This document shows, one piece after another, positions 21,790 through 34,146 of a stretch of 64,000 nt of DNA. The stretch is taken from contig NC_026659.2 of the NCBI RefSeq assembly GCF_000004075.3, positions 14,340,272 through 14,404,271 of the forward strand, written 5' to 3'. The notes beneath the pieces were generated by a model. It was not told the origin of the DNA. It did no database searches and was given only the letters and a program-made list of their open reading frames with translations. The position numbers were made by a program, and so were the translations under genes. How positions within the stretch are numbered: the first letter of the stretch is position 1; the number at the start of each line of letters is the position of its first letter. The DNA is from Cucumis sativus (Eukaryota; Streptophyta; Magnoliopsida; Cucurbitales; Cucurbitaceae).

Positions 21790-22278
21790 ATGGAAATCTC
21801 AGGAGCCCATTTCTTTGCACCTGAAAAATATGGCATGATCCAAAATCCCAATATCAATGAATTATTGTCTTGTATTCCTGTTAACTCAATCTCTACTTCT
21901 GATGATGGTGATGATCAGAACCACAAACCTGGAATAGTCATCGATGAGAGGAAGCAAAGGAGAATGATATCGAATTGGGAATCGGCACGAAGGTCCCGAA
22001 TGAGGAAACAGAAGCATCTTGATGAACTTTGGTCAGTGGTACTTCATCTTCGTACAGAGAATCATAGTCTCATGGAGAAGTTGAATCAGTTAACAGATTC
22101 TGAACAACAGCTTCTTCAAGAGAACGTCAAGCTCAAAGAAGAAGCATTGAATTTACATCGGATGATCACTGATATTCAAATGGGCAGTCCTTACACAACT
22201 CACTTGAGAGAGCTGGAGGAAGCCCCCTGCAATACATTTGTTATCATGGCTGAATCCTCAAGCCAATCTGATGAGTAG
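21790..22278 (+). CDS. bZIP transcription factor (bZIP42/43-like, group S)
   Basis: A single-exon gene of 162 residues. The true start is the ATG at 21790 (MEISG); the frame is open a little further upstream, but only from a TTG. The basic region is at about residues 56-75 (RKQRRMISNWESARRSRMRKQ). It runs into a leucine zipper with heptad positions L, L, L, M, L through about residue 125. Short acidic and Ser-rich ends are typical of group S bZIPs, which act as nuclear homo- or heterodimers on ACGT-core promoters. The invariant Asn and the downstream Arg are present. The residue after Asn, Arg in most plant homologues, is Trp here. A TATA-like TATAAAATC is near 21703, and no upstream sucrose-control uORF is evident. 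Confidence 0.9.
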   Translation: MEISGAHFFAPEKYGMIQNPNINELLSCIPVNSISTSDDGDDQNHKPGIVIDERKQRRMISNWESARRSRMRKQKHLDELWSVVLHLRTENHSLMEKLNQLTDSEQQLLQENVKLKEEALNLHRMITDIQMGSPYTTHLRELEEAPCNTFVIMAESSSQSDE

Positions 22279-25200
22279 AGAAGTTACCTTCCACTGTTTC
22301 ACTAAGATCATAGCTATTTCCTCACATATTCTCTTCCAGTTCTGTTTTAGAATGCTTGTAATAAGCCTCTACCCTTTAGTCGGCAGACTCACCAGTATAA
22401 AATGAAAAAATTATTAATTTATACCTTTAAAAAGTATCAACTTAAATCCTAAACTAATAATCATGTGAATTTACACTATCCATTACATTCAGTTTGAAAA
22501 ACCTCGCATAAAACTTATAGTTGTATCAATTAAAGCCCTGAAATTGACATTTGAAGAAGTCTAACACACATTTGAAAATTAAAGCATAGTTTATTTTCAG
22601 AAGTAAATCGTAACAAAGGGATTAAAATGATGGACTTATCAAAACTTTAACAGTTTAATTAACGAAAAATTTTAAGTTTCATATCATATTTGTCAAACTA
22701 AACCTGGAGGACATAAGATATAAATTGATAACACTTTCCAAAGCTTAAATCGATACAGTTATTAGTTCAGATTCAAGGTTTAAACTGATACAGAAAGTTG
22801 GTATAAATTGATATTTAACCAACCAATAGACTTCTAAAATCTGCTCAATAAACACCATGGTGCTCTCTGGGGACTTTTCTCAAACACCTAGTGGGCCAAA
22901 GCAGTTGAAAACTACTCAATAGATTAATGAAGTAACAGGAAAGCAACTAATCAAATGAAGCCAGAGTTGTGTAGCAAGTCCAGTGAAAACAAGTATACCT
23001 TCCAAGAACATAGAAAAGTAAGCACCAATAACACAAAATGGTGGTGGAAGTGGTGGGGACAGTGGCAAAATATCTACCAAGTAATATAAAAGTAAAGTGG
23101 CAAAAACATGAAAAAAGAAGTCATATAGACAAACCCATCTGCAATTGAACTCGAATGATTTTCTCCTTTTTACCTGAGCATCAAATTCCTTGCTTCCTTC
23201 AACTTGGTTTTAGTTCAGCCAAGTCCATCGCTATCCGCAAATCTTCAATTGGGATTCTACAAAATCGAAATTGGGAACATATTCACAGTTGACGATTCGT
23301 TTTGATTCTTCTTTCATACGTGAGTGAATATGAATTTCAGACACCATTTTGCAAGCAAAAACTGCCCAACTACCCCAAATCCTAATGTGTAGCTGGGTAT
23401 CTAACAAAGTAGTAGCTTTATTGTTGGGGATTTGGAGCCCTTTTGGTTGCGATTGATTCCAATTGATAGCGATTTCTCGTTGGGTGGATTAAAGTTTGTT
23501 TGAGAATAATTTTGCAGCACTTTAATGCGTGTGTTAAACAGATGTGAAGGTGGGAATTTTGAGAAGAGAATTAATTCCGAAACTAGAGATGATCACGAGC
23601 CCGTCGGGAAATGACGTTCTATTCCGGCAAATTCCTATTCTTACCTACCAAAGGAACCACAATACTTACAAAATATCACCTTTCTTTATCTCTACTATTT
23701 TATTATATTTAGGTAAATTCCTCTTTTCCTAATCATGATTGGTAGCAAATTTAGATTTAAAAACCCAGAAATAAATTCTTCAACTCCTTGCCCAATTGAA
23801 ATGTTTTTTAATAAATTCATTTTTTCTTAAATCCTTTAAAATACCCTTCAAACTTTATTTTTAATGATTTTTAAACAATTTAGTTTGTTTTCAAAATAAC
23901 TTATTTTCTAAATTAAAACACTCACAAAATCTAATCCAAACACCTCATAAACTCAACTTATTTATAAAATTAATAGAATTTTACAATTAAAAAAGATGCT
24001 CAAATTTTAATGATATAATACATAGTAAAATATAGCAAAACAAACTAGGATAATATAAATTTATTTGTGATAAAAGATGTTTAAATATAGCAAAATATTA
24101 TAGCCTATTGTGATAAACTGTTATTTGTATATATCACAATACATCTAGATAAGGATGGTAACCTATCACAACACATCTAGATAAGGATGGTAGTCTATCA
24201 CATAGATACATAAAGTAATATTTTTCTATATTTGTAAACATTTTCAATAGTTTTTTATTTAAAATAATTTTTAAATGGCAAAAGTGGTCAATTTAAATAT
24301 AAATATTATATACACTAATATAATAAAACAATTAAGAAAACAAATATTCAATCACATGATAAACTAATTAAAAAAATGTGGAACTTGATGTTTGGTAATA
24401 TAAATTTAAGTGAAATTGATAATTGGTTCCAAGTTTGGTACTGTTTTAGTAAACAAAATGTATAAAGATTTGAACTAATGACCGTGAGAGAAGAAATGTA
24501 CTTAACTATGACTTGAGAGAAGAAATGTACTAACTATGACCGATTATTGGGGGCTTGTTTTTTTTTAAAAAAATCAACTTCTTTGAAATAATTACACATA
24601 TAAAAACATTCCTAATAATAGACTAAGAGTTGCTATTAAAAAAAAGCGCAAAGGAATAAGTGGATGATTCGATCTTATATTGACTTATCAATTTCTAAAT
24701 TCTACCCGATCATGATTCTACCATCAATATCTACTGGAATAGTGACAATGAAGACAAAAATAAATACATAAGTTGCGATCAATAAGATAGGGATCATCAA
24801 AACACCAAATCATCCCATGTAAAGACAATTTTCATTGTTGGTTATCCAGTTATAGAAACAATCCCATAGGTTTTCGCTTTCGCTCTCTAATATTATAACC
24901 ACATTCATTTTTTTTTACCAATAATTGAGCACTCTTTTGTAGGTAAATATTTGCATATTTGATTCCATCCATAAAACTTCTTTCTTATAAGTTCAAGTTT
25001 GAATAAGAATGCTATTTCTTACCATTCATATGTTATGATATGAATACTTATTCTAAAAAGTCAATTATATCCAATTAAAACAAACTATCTTGAAATTAAA
25101 CTTACTTTCCTTCTTGCATTACATTAAAACAAACATAACATCTCTCTCTCTCAACATATGATAAATTTGTTTAAAAATGTTAAAAACCTATTATATGCTA

Positions 25201-25941
25201 ATTAAAACCAAATTAAAAGTTAATAAATCCCACTTAAATCTAAACTTTGTAAGAACTAAAATTATAATTTAATTTAAAACGATATCATCATCTTCAACTA
25301 GTTATAAAGTGAATTCACAGTACAATGTACCATGAAATTGATAGTTCGAATGTATAACATAATAAACGTTTGTTAGAAAGAGAATAACTTATGGTAAAAA
25401 TGAATATATTAAACAACAAACCTACAACTAATTGTATATAAAGTAAAATTTACTCGAAGTATTTGGAAAACAAATGATTCACTTAACATAATTCAAACTT
25501 AGAAAATTTTAATCAGATCCCTACTGAATGTAATAATAATTTATAATCATATATATTGCTGTAACCATTCAACTATTCAATTTTCAAGTGAAGTATAAGT
25601 TTATAGGTAAGATAGTAATCGTCATTTGAGTTTGGGTTTAGGTTTAATCGTTGTTTGAACTAGAAAATGGTATATAGAATGAGGTTGACAGTGTTAGAGA
25701 GGAATGGACAATTCAGGAAAGTATTCACATTTCATCCATTGCAAATTAAAACTTTGCACTTTGCTAGCACGAAGGTTTGACCCACCACAGCCCACAAACT
25801 TTGGTAGCTCGTGGCTGAATCAAAGTCTCTGCCAACGCACACACACAACACAACTCCGTGGGAAGAGAGAAACTCTGTTGATTTTCGATCCCTTCACCCT
25901 CTTCTTTCTTCTCCACTCGATCAAAGAACTCAAAATCTCAG
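22279..25941. other. Long intergenic region between bZIP and ceramide synthase genes
   Basis: No gene supported. It includes the bZIP 3' region, a tandem duplication at about 24126-24200 (ACATCTAGATAAGGATGGTA twice), a possible Mutator-like terminal fragment at 24110-24290, and, in the last 150 bases, the leader of the ceramide synthase gene (with a CACACACAACACAAC tract near 25845). The stretch 23100-23540 has CT-rich leader-like composition but no following coding sequence. Confidence 0.4.
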
Positions 25942-28900
25942 ATGGGTTTGATTGGTTCTTTCAAATCAATCGATTGGGAGCTTGAATCTTTCCCTTCTTA
26001 TGAGGATTTCACTTTTCTTCCCTTTTTTGCGCTTCTCTTTCCCACTGTTCGGTTTTTCCTCGACAGATTTGTCTTTGAGGTATTCCCTTTTTTTCCTCCC
26101 TTCACTTCCTTTCCTTTTCGACTTTTGTGTCTTTTAATCTTTGTATTGGTTTAGCTGATTTCCATTGTTGAATTGAGATTCAATTGACCGTTGACCCGGT
26201 TAACTACTGGCTGTTCGTTGAATGATTCTGTTCTTTTTCATGTTGGTATCTGCTTTGCGTAATTGACATTTGGGTTTTTTCTTTTAAGCCGTGTTGATTA
26301 ATTGAAGTTAAACTCGGGTTTAATTGCCATTTCATTCACTACCCATGTTTTAATTTAGATACTTGTTGTATTGGGGAATACTGAAATTAAGGAAGGTTTT
26401 GGTGGTATATGTTATCTGCAGTTTCTATTAAATGTGGTGTCAGAGTCTTGGTTGGTCTGGTAGTGGTGATGATTTATAAAAGACTGACAATATTTTGCTG
26501 TTTGGGCTTCTTTGTTCCATAGCTGTTGGGAAGCTATTCGTCATGCATTGGTTTTTGAATCCGCTTCTTTGTTCTCTTCTCTCACCTTTTACTCTTATCT
26601 CTCCACTATTTTCTTTAGTCTTTGACGAACTCTGTACCAATAGCTTTGGTATTTCTTGTTCATTTTTCGTCTTCAGTAGGCTTTTGATTATAATAGCAGA
26701 ATGATTCCACCAATTCTTTAGTGTTGTCCAATATTTCACCAAACCTGTTAGGAATATGGTAGAAACCAGTTATTCCTCTTTGTCAGCAAGCAGTGCCAAT
26801 TGTGGTTGTTAGTATCTAACTTACTCCTTCGTGTTGAACTGAGTGTGAGTTCCATGTGCTATTGACAAGAAAGAGTGTATTTTGGGCTCAAAATTTCAAT
26901 GTTTTATTATAATCATTGTGAAGTTGATTGTTTGTTGCCTGCTTTGACTCAAAGACTTTCTTGTTTGATCATGTGTTTGTGCTTTTTGGAGATGCCAACT
27001 TCTTTAGAATTTGGTAGCTGAGCATTATTTCAATGGTGATATACGAAGTGTATGCGGTTCTGTTCTTTTATAGTTCAACTGAGAATTTTGTAGGGAACTC
27101 AATTGTGTGAAGTTCACTAGCTTGATGTGTGATGATTATCAGAGTGTACTATTTATGATGATCAACTCGGTGAAATCTCAAGCACATTGGAGAAATTTAT
27201 AATGGGCATCAATTTTTCGCGTGCCTGCATACTAATTTTTGAGCATTTACTTGATTGTGTAACCCATTTTTTTCAATAAATCTAGTGAACCAATAAGATT
27301 CTTACCAAATTTTCATGACTTTATTTATTATTTTTGCATTTGATCAATGCTGTTTAGATGAGAATGCTTTTGCCTTATTGGCATCCCTCCTTTTGTTTTA
27401 AAATTCCTCCTGTACTGTAGCTGAGGAGCTCCTAACTTTCTATGGTTCGAACTTTCTTACAGAAAGTGGGAAGAAGACTGATATTTGGAAAAGGCTATCA
27501 GCTGAAGGATGTGAATACAGATGAGAAACGGAAGAAAATAAGAAAATTTAAGGAGTCAGCCTGGAAATGTATTTACTTTCTTTCTGCAGAGTTGTTGGCT
27601 CTATCTGTTACGTATAACGAGCCTTGGTTTACTAGCACAAAACATTTTTGGGTAGGACCAGGAGAACAGATCTGGCCTGATCAAAGAGCTAAGTAAGAGT
27701 CTCAAGTGTTTTTTTCTTTAATTTGTGATGGTTCCGTGTCTGCCATTACGTCTACTATTATACAATATTTGTGGGTGATATCATTACTTTAGGAGTGTAG
27801 GTTAAAAACTGTTAGTCCCAGCTGTAATTCACGAACATAGTTCGATTATTTTTCCCTTCATATGTATCTTTTATAACGATGTTTTTAGTGCTAAGGATTC
27901 AATCATTATATCTTTCAAAATACGAAGTGTAAATCTTCGTAATAGGAAATATAAGGACAAGTGTTAGTGTTGCAAGAGCAAAAGTTTCTGGACTAAATTG
28001 TGTTTTGACCGAGATCTATTGTTTAGGACATTTGATAAAGTAATAACTTTCATGTTTCAGGTTGAAATTGAAGGGATTATATATGTATGCTGCTGGATTT
28101 TATACGTACTCCATATTTGCCTTGATTTTTTGGGAAACAAGACGTTCAGACTTTGGGGTGTCCATGAGCCACCATGTGGCAACTCTCATTCTCATCGTAC
28201 TTTCCTACATTTTTAGGTACTTCTTTATACTTTAAAGCTTTGGACTATTTTACACGATGGTATTGCTACTACCTTTATGACTTGGAAAATACTGATTACC
28301 AAAAGACTGAAATGTCTTGGGCTTGACCTGTCTATTGTGTTCAATTACTGATTGCACTGAAAACTAATTGTTCGGTGCAAATACAACCAGATGTAATATT
28401 CTTTTTATCAGAACATTTGTCCAATTTATTAAAATGCCCATATTGTACGTTGTTCTTGTAGATTTGCTCGTGTTGGTTCTGTGGTTCTTGCACTTCATGA
28501 TGCAAATGATGTGTTTCTGGAGATAGGAAAGATGTCCAAATATAGTGGCGCTGAGATGTTGGCTAGCATTGCATTTGTAGTCTTTGTTTTGTCTTGGTTA
28601 TTGTTACGTCTCATCTACTATCCATTTTGGATCCTTCGGAGTACAAGGTATGTCAGATTTCAGCCTCTTTTTGTGGCAACCTCATATCAATTGAACTGTT
28701 CAGAGGAGTAGGTTACATGAAGTCTTGAATTCATTCCCCTCTCACTCTCCTAAATATTGTTGTCTAATTTTCTTCCCCATTTTATTTCAGCTATGAAGTA
28801 CTCCTTGTATTGGACAAGAACAAACATCCAGTTGATGGACCAATCTACTATTATGTGTTCAATACTCTTCTATTTTGCCTTTTAGTTCTTCACATATATT

Positions 28901-29198
28901 GGTGGGTGTTAATTTACCGAATGCTTGTTAAACAAATCCAAGCTAGAGGACAGATTAGTGAAGATGTTCGTTCAGGTAAATATCCGCTCGCTGTAAATGA
29001 CATGTGGTATTTAGCTTCACTTTTACATATTTAGTAGAGGTCAAGGTTTGACTTAACTGTTTATGGGATAACAAACTTTATGGGCACCCTCAGCTTGTTA
29101 TATGTTCCCAATATGGAAAATGTTGTCAAGAGTTTTTTTTCGTCTCTCACCTTTTGAGCTGTGCAGATTCTGAGGATGAGGAAGAACATGAAGATTGA
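25942..29198 (+). CDS. LOH: Ceramide synthase, LAG1 homologue (LOH1/LOH3 type)
   Basis: Six exons with GT-AG introns and consistent phases: 25942-26079, 27463-27692, 28061-28216, 28462-28647, 28791-28975 and 29167-29198, giving 308 residues. The product N-acylates sphingoid bases with fatty acyl-CoA in the ER membrane. The TLC domain covers most of exons 2-5. The Lag1 motif is visible as [14 protein letters not shown] followed by [17 protein letters not shown], with the two His and paired Asp expected for catalysis. Several membrane helices are present, and the acidic C-terminus [10 protein letters not shown] with serine suggests phosphorylation, as in the family. Exon 1 encodes [13 protein letters not shown] and the first helix. 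Length and intron layout match intact family members. No lesions seen. Confidence 0.93.
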
Positions 29199-31530
29199 CA
29201 AGGAACAATCGATGCAGAACATACTGTTACATACATGAAAGTTATGGTATAAATGCTTAAACCATTTGGATGACCCTACAAGAAACAAAACAGAAACTAG
29301 CATCTGCTTCATATGACTATGATTATTCTGAATTTAAGCACTGAACACTAGCATATTAGCTTTGGACTTAATTTCTTAATAACTTATAATTCATTTATAT
29401 ATTGAAACAAGTGCACGTAAATTTGTTGTTTATCTTAATGTGAGTATATCATGTATAATTCTATTGAAACAAACTGATATGCAAAAACACAAGTTTGAAA
29501 TCAAATTAGAATATTAGGTACATATTTGCAAAATACTACTATTGGTTTATCTTCTTACTTAAATTGCTAGTGAGTTCACATTGTTGTTTTCTGGGCAGAT
29601 GAGATAGAGATTAGTCATACAATGTGGTTCTCGCCAAAACAAATATTTTGGCATGTGAATCTTCTCGTGGCGTTGTGTAGTTGAATGAACCGTGTATCAT
29701 TTCATCAAAATACATTCAGGATAAGATAAGGATGCAAGATGGAGAAGGGGTTGTTGGGAGTTAGAAAGAGGAGTTTAAATCTTGATATTTGAGGTTTTGG
29801 CCTATGCAACCACTGGTCAAACTCTTTCCTTCTTGTTTTATGTTTTTTGCCCTTGATTCTTTTGCAGAGGTGTTAGGTTGAAAACTAAGATATCAGGTAC
29901 CTGTTGAACTGTGATTATTTATTCTTTTCTCATTTACTTACTGAACTCTTTCATCTTCCTTTTGTTCATATACCCAACAAACAATTTCATTGACTTCAAA
30001 GATCAGTAGACATTCTCTTCTTAATAGTGAACAACTAAATTCTCTCTTTCAGGGTTAGCTACTGTACTACCAACCCAACTGATGTGTGTTTTGTAACTTG
30101 ATTACTGCATTACCAAGATTATGCTGTATTTCTCTTTGTACTTTGTTTAATTATTTATACAATTTTAGATTGAGGTGTTTTAGAAATAAAATGAATAATT
30201 ATTGGGATCAGATGGTAGTTTGAAATGAGAACGTATTTTCATGATTGTTTCTGATTTCAAAAACAAAATTTCTGTGATAGAGAAGATTTGTAAATGCTTG
30301 ATATTTCACCACTTATCATAGATGATGGATTTCTTTTGTACAATAAAAGAAAAAAAGAAAAACCAAAGGTGATTAAAAATACCTGAAAAATCAAGCATTT
30401 AAATCTTCACGTTGAAACGGAAGGTCTGATTACTACATTTGTATTATTAGTTTTGGGAGGATTGATTTTTTTCCTGTGTTATTGAAAAAACAATATATTG
30501 GATACTTATAAATTGTAGAAATATGGAGTAAATCAATTATTTATTGGGGACATAATTAAATATAGAAGAAATATTTGAATCGAAAGTTTAAGATCAAAAT
30601 GAGCGTAGGTTAGTACCATCAATTTCAGTTTAAGATCAAAATGAGCCTAGGTTAGTACCATCAATTTCAATGTCAGACGTAGATTGATACAAAGTGGTAA
30701 ATTGCAAAAAAATAAACATCAAAATATCATTAATACAAATACAAATATAATATAAAGGTTAAAATATCAATTTTCATATTTTTTAAAAGTCTAGTTTTAG
30801 TCCTTCAACTTTCAATAAATCTTAAATTTAGTGTTTACTATGGACTTAATTTAGAATTTATGTTTTAAAAATATACTCACTTATGGTATTTATTTGCACG
30901 AAAGTTATTATGATAATTAATTTCAATAAAAATGATCCTGAGTAGAAGAATAAATTTGAACAAAATGTTGCCCATACACCAAAAGTGATATTTTAACCTA
31001 ATATGAATAATACATTATTTAATTGAAAATTATAAGAGGTTTATTTTACCATTTTAAATTTAAATTTCTTTATTATAATATTTTAAAAAATGTTCATCAA
31101 ACATTTTATCAATATTTGTAATAAAGTTTTAGAAAATTTACATAAATGGAAGAAAATGGAGAGTATGTATATTTTGTAGGAGAAAAAAGTGTACAGTTTA
31201 CATTTGAGTTAAAATTTTAGTTATTTATCCGAAAACGTAGTAGCTTGGGTTTAAGATTTCCTAAGTCTACACATTAATTAGTTTTTTTTTATTATTGAAA
31301 TTTTAAAACTTATTAAGCAAGAAACTCAAACTTTAAAAATGAAAATGATTGACCAAATAGATATAAATAAAGAGAGAGCACAATGCACATTATCTAAACT
31401 TTCTTCATTTCGGTAAAAAGAAACCTAAATATACAGTTCCATTTCACAGTTCACCCCAACAACTTGACACCAACCGGAAGTTTCCTTTTGCGGAATCGAA
31501 TCTCCCCTCCCACCGCCTCTCCTCCGGTTG
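29199..31530. other. Intergenic region between ceramide synthase and PAC1-like genes
   Basis: The first several hundred bases are the ceramide synthase 3' region. No other gene is seen. A 42-bp tandem duplication lies at about 30585-30668 (GTTTAAGATCAAAATGAGC repeated). The final 100 bases are the likely promoter and leader exon of the PAC1-like gene, ending at a donor near 31531. Confidence 0.45.
30585..30668. repeat. 42-bp tandem duplication
   Basis: Two adjacent copies differing at one clear position (GAGCGTAGG against GAGCCTAGG). Confidence 0.8.
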
Positions 31531-31972
31531 GTACCTCTTTCTTTTTTCCCTCCTCCTCCCCCCCATTTCTTTTTCTTTTAGGTCATTTTAGATCGTCAAT
31601 CTTCGAAACGCATTTTGTTAATCTGTCTTATTAAGTAACTGTAGCGAAAACCATGTGTCATTTGCGATTGAGTTCGATTTCTTGTTGCTAAAGTTTATTG
31701 GAATAACCTGGTTCTGAATCTGGGTTCACTTTACTTTTTGGGTTGGGTAGCTTAATTTTGTAGTACGGGAATTATCTAGTTTAAGCTTTGAATTCTGTTT
31801 TTCTGCAACGTTTCTTATGGTGAGAAATGATAATTTTTGTTTAGTTAGCTTGATGTTGTTGCTGGTTATCTGCTGTTGAAACCAAATGCTTATTTTGATT
31901 TTGCTGAATGAATAGGTGTGAATTGTGATTGTGATTATTTATCTATGCCATAGCTTTTTTGTCAGGAACAAA

Positions 31973-32773
31973 ATGGAAGATGTTCTAACGGAGATTCCCC
32001 CTCCTTCAAGGTTTTTCCAAGATGATCTTAATAATTTTGCTCCTCCATCACCATCTCTTCCTTCCCCATTTCTTTTGTTTCCCAAATCTAAGCCTAATGA
32101 ACTTCTCCGCCCCTCCCTGCTTGTCATTGCCATTTCTTCTCCTTCTCTGCATCTTTTCCGTCATTTATCTGCTAAAACCCTTATTGGAAGTCTCATCCTA
32201 CCTGAAATTCCTTTCTCTGGAAACCATATCCAGCCGTCGGTTGATGACAAATCTTGCGACATTTACTCCATTGATCAAGATAATGAACTCATTATTCTTG
32301 TCTCCGTTCAGTTTTCTGTTCCTGCAGAGAGATCTCTCCTTGTTGCAAAGCTACTACTTGATAATAAAATAATTCCTGAGAGGGTTCTGATCTTAGATAG
32401 TCTTCAGAGCCAAAATTTTAGGGGGAAGCTCTCGCCTGATGAGACATTTGCTTTCAAGTTGGAGACCTCTTCTGAAAGTAAGAGAAACGATGAGGGTAAT
32501 GACGGTTCACAAATGTTAAAAGGCCTGGATTATTATCCATCAGGAAGTGTTGTAGATGGCTTGGCTGCTGCTTTGCTTGGACGTTGTCAGATGAAGAATA
32601 TCAAGGGAGCACTCTGTGTTTCATGGCCTGAATATGGAAGCGAGGTGTTATCTCTGCTCAAATCTTTGCTTCACCAAAATGCACCATTGCAACCAATATT
32701 AGAATTTTGCACTGGAAGTAATAATGGGGATGAGTATGCGAACCGGATTAAGGACCTCGATTTATACACCTGA
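31973..32773 (+). CDS. Likely proteasome assembly chaperone 1 (PAC1-like)
   Basis: An open frame of 266 residues starting MEDVLTEIPPPSRFF. The ATG at 31973 is preferred over the in-frame ATG at 31925. The latter falls inside a probable 5' UTR intron (donor near 31531, acceptor TTTTGTCAG ending at 31965), and the N-terminal residues after 31973 look like the family start. PAC1 pairs with PAC2 to assist assembly of the proteasome alpha ring in the cytosol. Family-like parts are the N-terminal PPPSRFF, a central hydrophobic LLVIAISSPS strand, and the C-terminal VVDGLAAALLGRCQMKNIKGALCVSWPEYG segment, whose first part is a helix followed by a Cys-containing strand. The assignment is from remembered family features; a plant protein of unknown function is the alternative. 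Confidence 0.75.
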   Translation: MEDVLTEIPPPSRFFQDDLNNFAPPSPSLPSPFLLFPKSKPNELLRPSLLVIAISSPSLHLFRHLSAKTLIGSLILPEIPFSGNHIQPSVDDKSCDIYSIDQDNELIILVSVQFSVPAERSLLVAKLLLDNKIIPERVLILDSLQSQNFRGKLSPDETFAFKLETSSESKRNDEGNDGSQMLKGLDYYPSGSVVDGLAAALLGRCQMKNIKGALCVSWPEYGSEVLSLLKSLLHQNAPLQPILEFCTGSNNGDEYANRIKDLDLYT

Positions 32774-34146
32774 AAGAGTTGTGTTTTCAGATTCTACTAT
32801 ATATTCCCTGTGTGGTGGACAGTGTTTTTTCTTTCCTTTTCACTGAAATTGTAGAAATAGATGTTAATGCACAAGATCATTTGTTGAGGGAGATGGAATT
32901 CAGTGGTTAATTAAGGCCAGTTCGCAAGGTTTTATACTGACTGTTATAGGTTATGGAAGGTTTTTGTGTAATTCTTTTAGTGTTTGACTTTTAGCTAGCT
33001 AATACCAACGATACATTCAGCTCGTCATGATGCTTGAGATGATAGTTATTCTATTAATACTTGCACTTGAAGCTCTCTGTTTGTTATTTTAAACCAATGA
33101 CTCAAACCTGGTTTGATTAAATGAAATCATTTACTTGGAATTTCCTTTATGGATTAAATTTCTATCGTCATACCATGCTATGATAGATAGTTAAGGGGCC
33201 AGTGAGATAGAACACCCCATGGTTTCTTGGCAACTGATGTTGCAAGGTCAAGTGGCTGTCCCCAGAGATGAATTGAGATGTATATACGCTTGCTCTAGTA
33301 ATGGTGTCTATTAAAAACAAAGGTGCAAGCCAAGGTTCTTAACCATGAACTTGAGTTATTGTAAATTTCTTTCTCATTTGGATAATTCTCTCTCGATTGA
33401 ATCGTCGTGTTAGTTTTTACATCAATCAGTGAGTAGATACCAAGGTAAGACTTAATCATATTCTTGGACTTTTGTAAATATTTTACTCCTGTGAATATTT
33501 TTCTGGATTTAATCATGTAACTGGATTTTATATTAATTGATAACGTACCTACCAAGAGAAGATTTCATCATGTCTTGGGATCTTCGTATGTTCTTTGCCA
33601 AGTCTTGTTCAAACTTGAAATTGTACATATTTGAATGCACCATGTTAATATAAAATGAAAGCAACTCAAGGCTAGTCGATTGATTACAATGCTTGGTGAT
33701 TCGTAGCTGAGCCAATCATTTGCACAGAACCATCTCTCTCCCTTGTATATATATATTAATTTTAATTTGAGATTTGCAAGTATAATACCACAAAGTTATT
33801 ATAGATCGTTGTTATTTTACAAGTTGTGTGGCTTGATCAACTGGCCATCTTAAGCGAGACGTAAGAAAAGCATAGCTAGAAAAGGACCCATACAAATTAC
33901 ATTTACAAGCTCAATACATAGAATGCAGCCATAAATAGGAAAATTGCCTAAAACATCATTCTTCAAGAACACAAGGAAGTGGTCTTCAAGAAATGATAAG
34001 TGATTACAATGTTAGCCATTATCTTTTAAAACTCCAATATTATGTTGTTCAGAGTTTGCTTAGTTTTTTAGAATGTTCCCCAGCGTACTGCTCCCAGTCA
34101 TTGGCCAGTTCAATGTTGCTTTTTTCTGGTGCTTAGCAAGTTTTTT
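32774..34146. other. Region between convergent PAC1-like and receptor kinase genes
   Basis: Holds the 3' untranslated regions of both genes. The two diverged segments at about 33420-33520 and 33540-33610 look weakly repeated. ORFs here have no recognisable features. Confidence 0.4.

Noticed and set aside
31925..31972. Upstream in-frame ATG for the PAC1-like gene
   Set aside because: It lies before a strong acceptor (TTTTGTCAG) and is probably intronic. The ATG at 31973 fits better.
33295..33715. Minus-strand ORFs between the PAC1-like and receptor kinase genes
   Set aside because: No recognisable features, AT-rich and within expected 3' untranslated or intergenic sequence.
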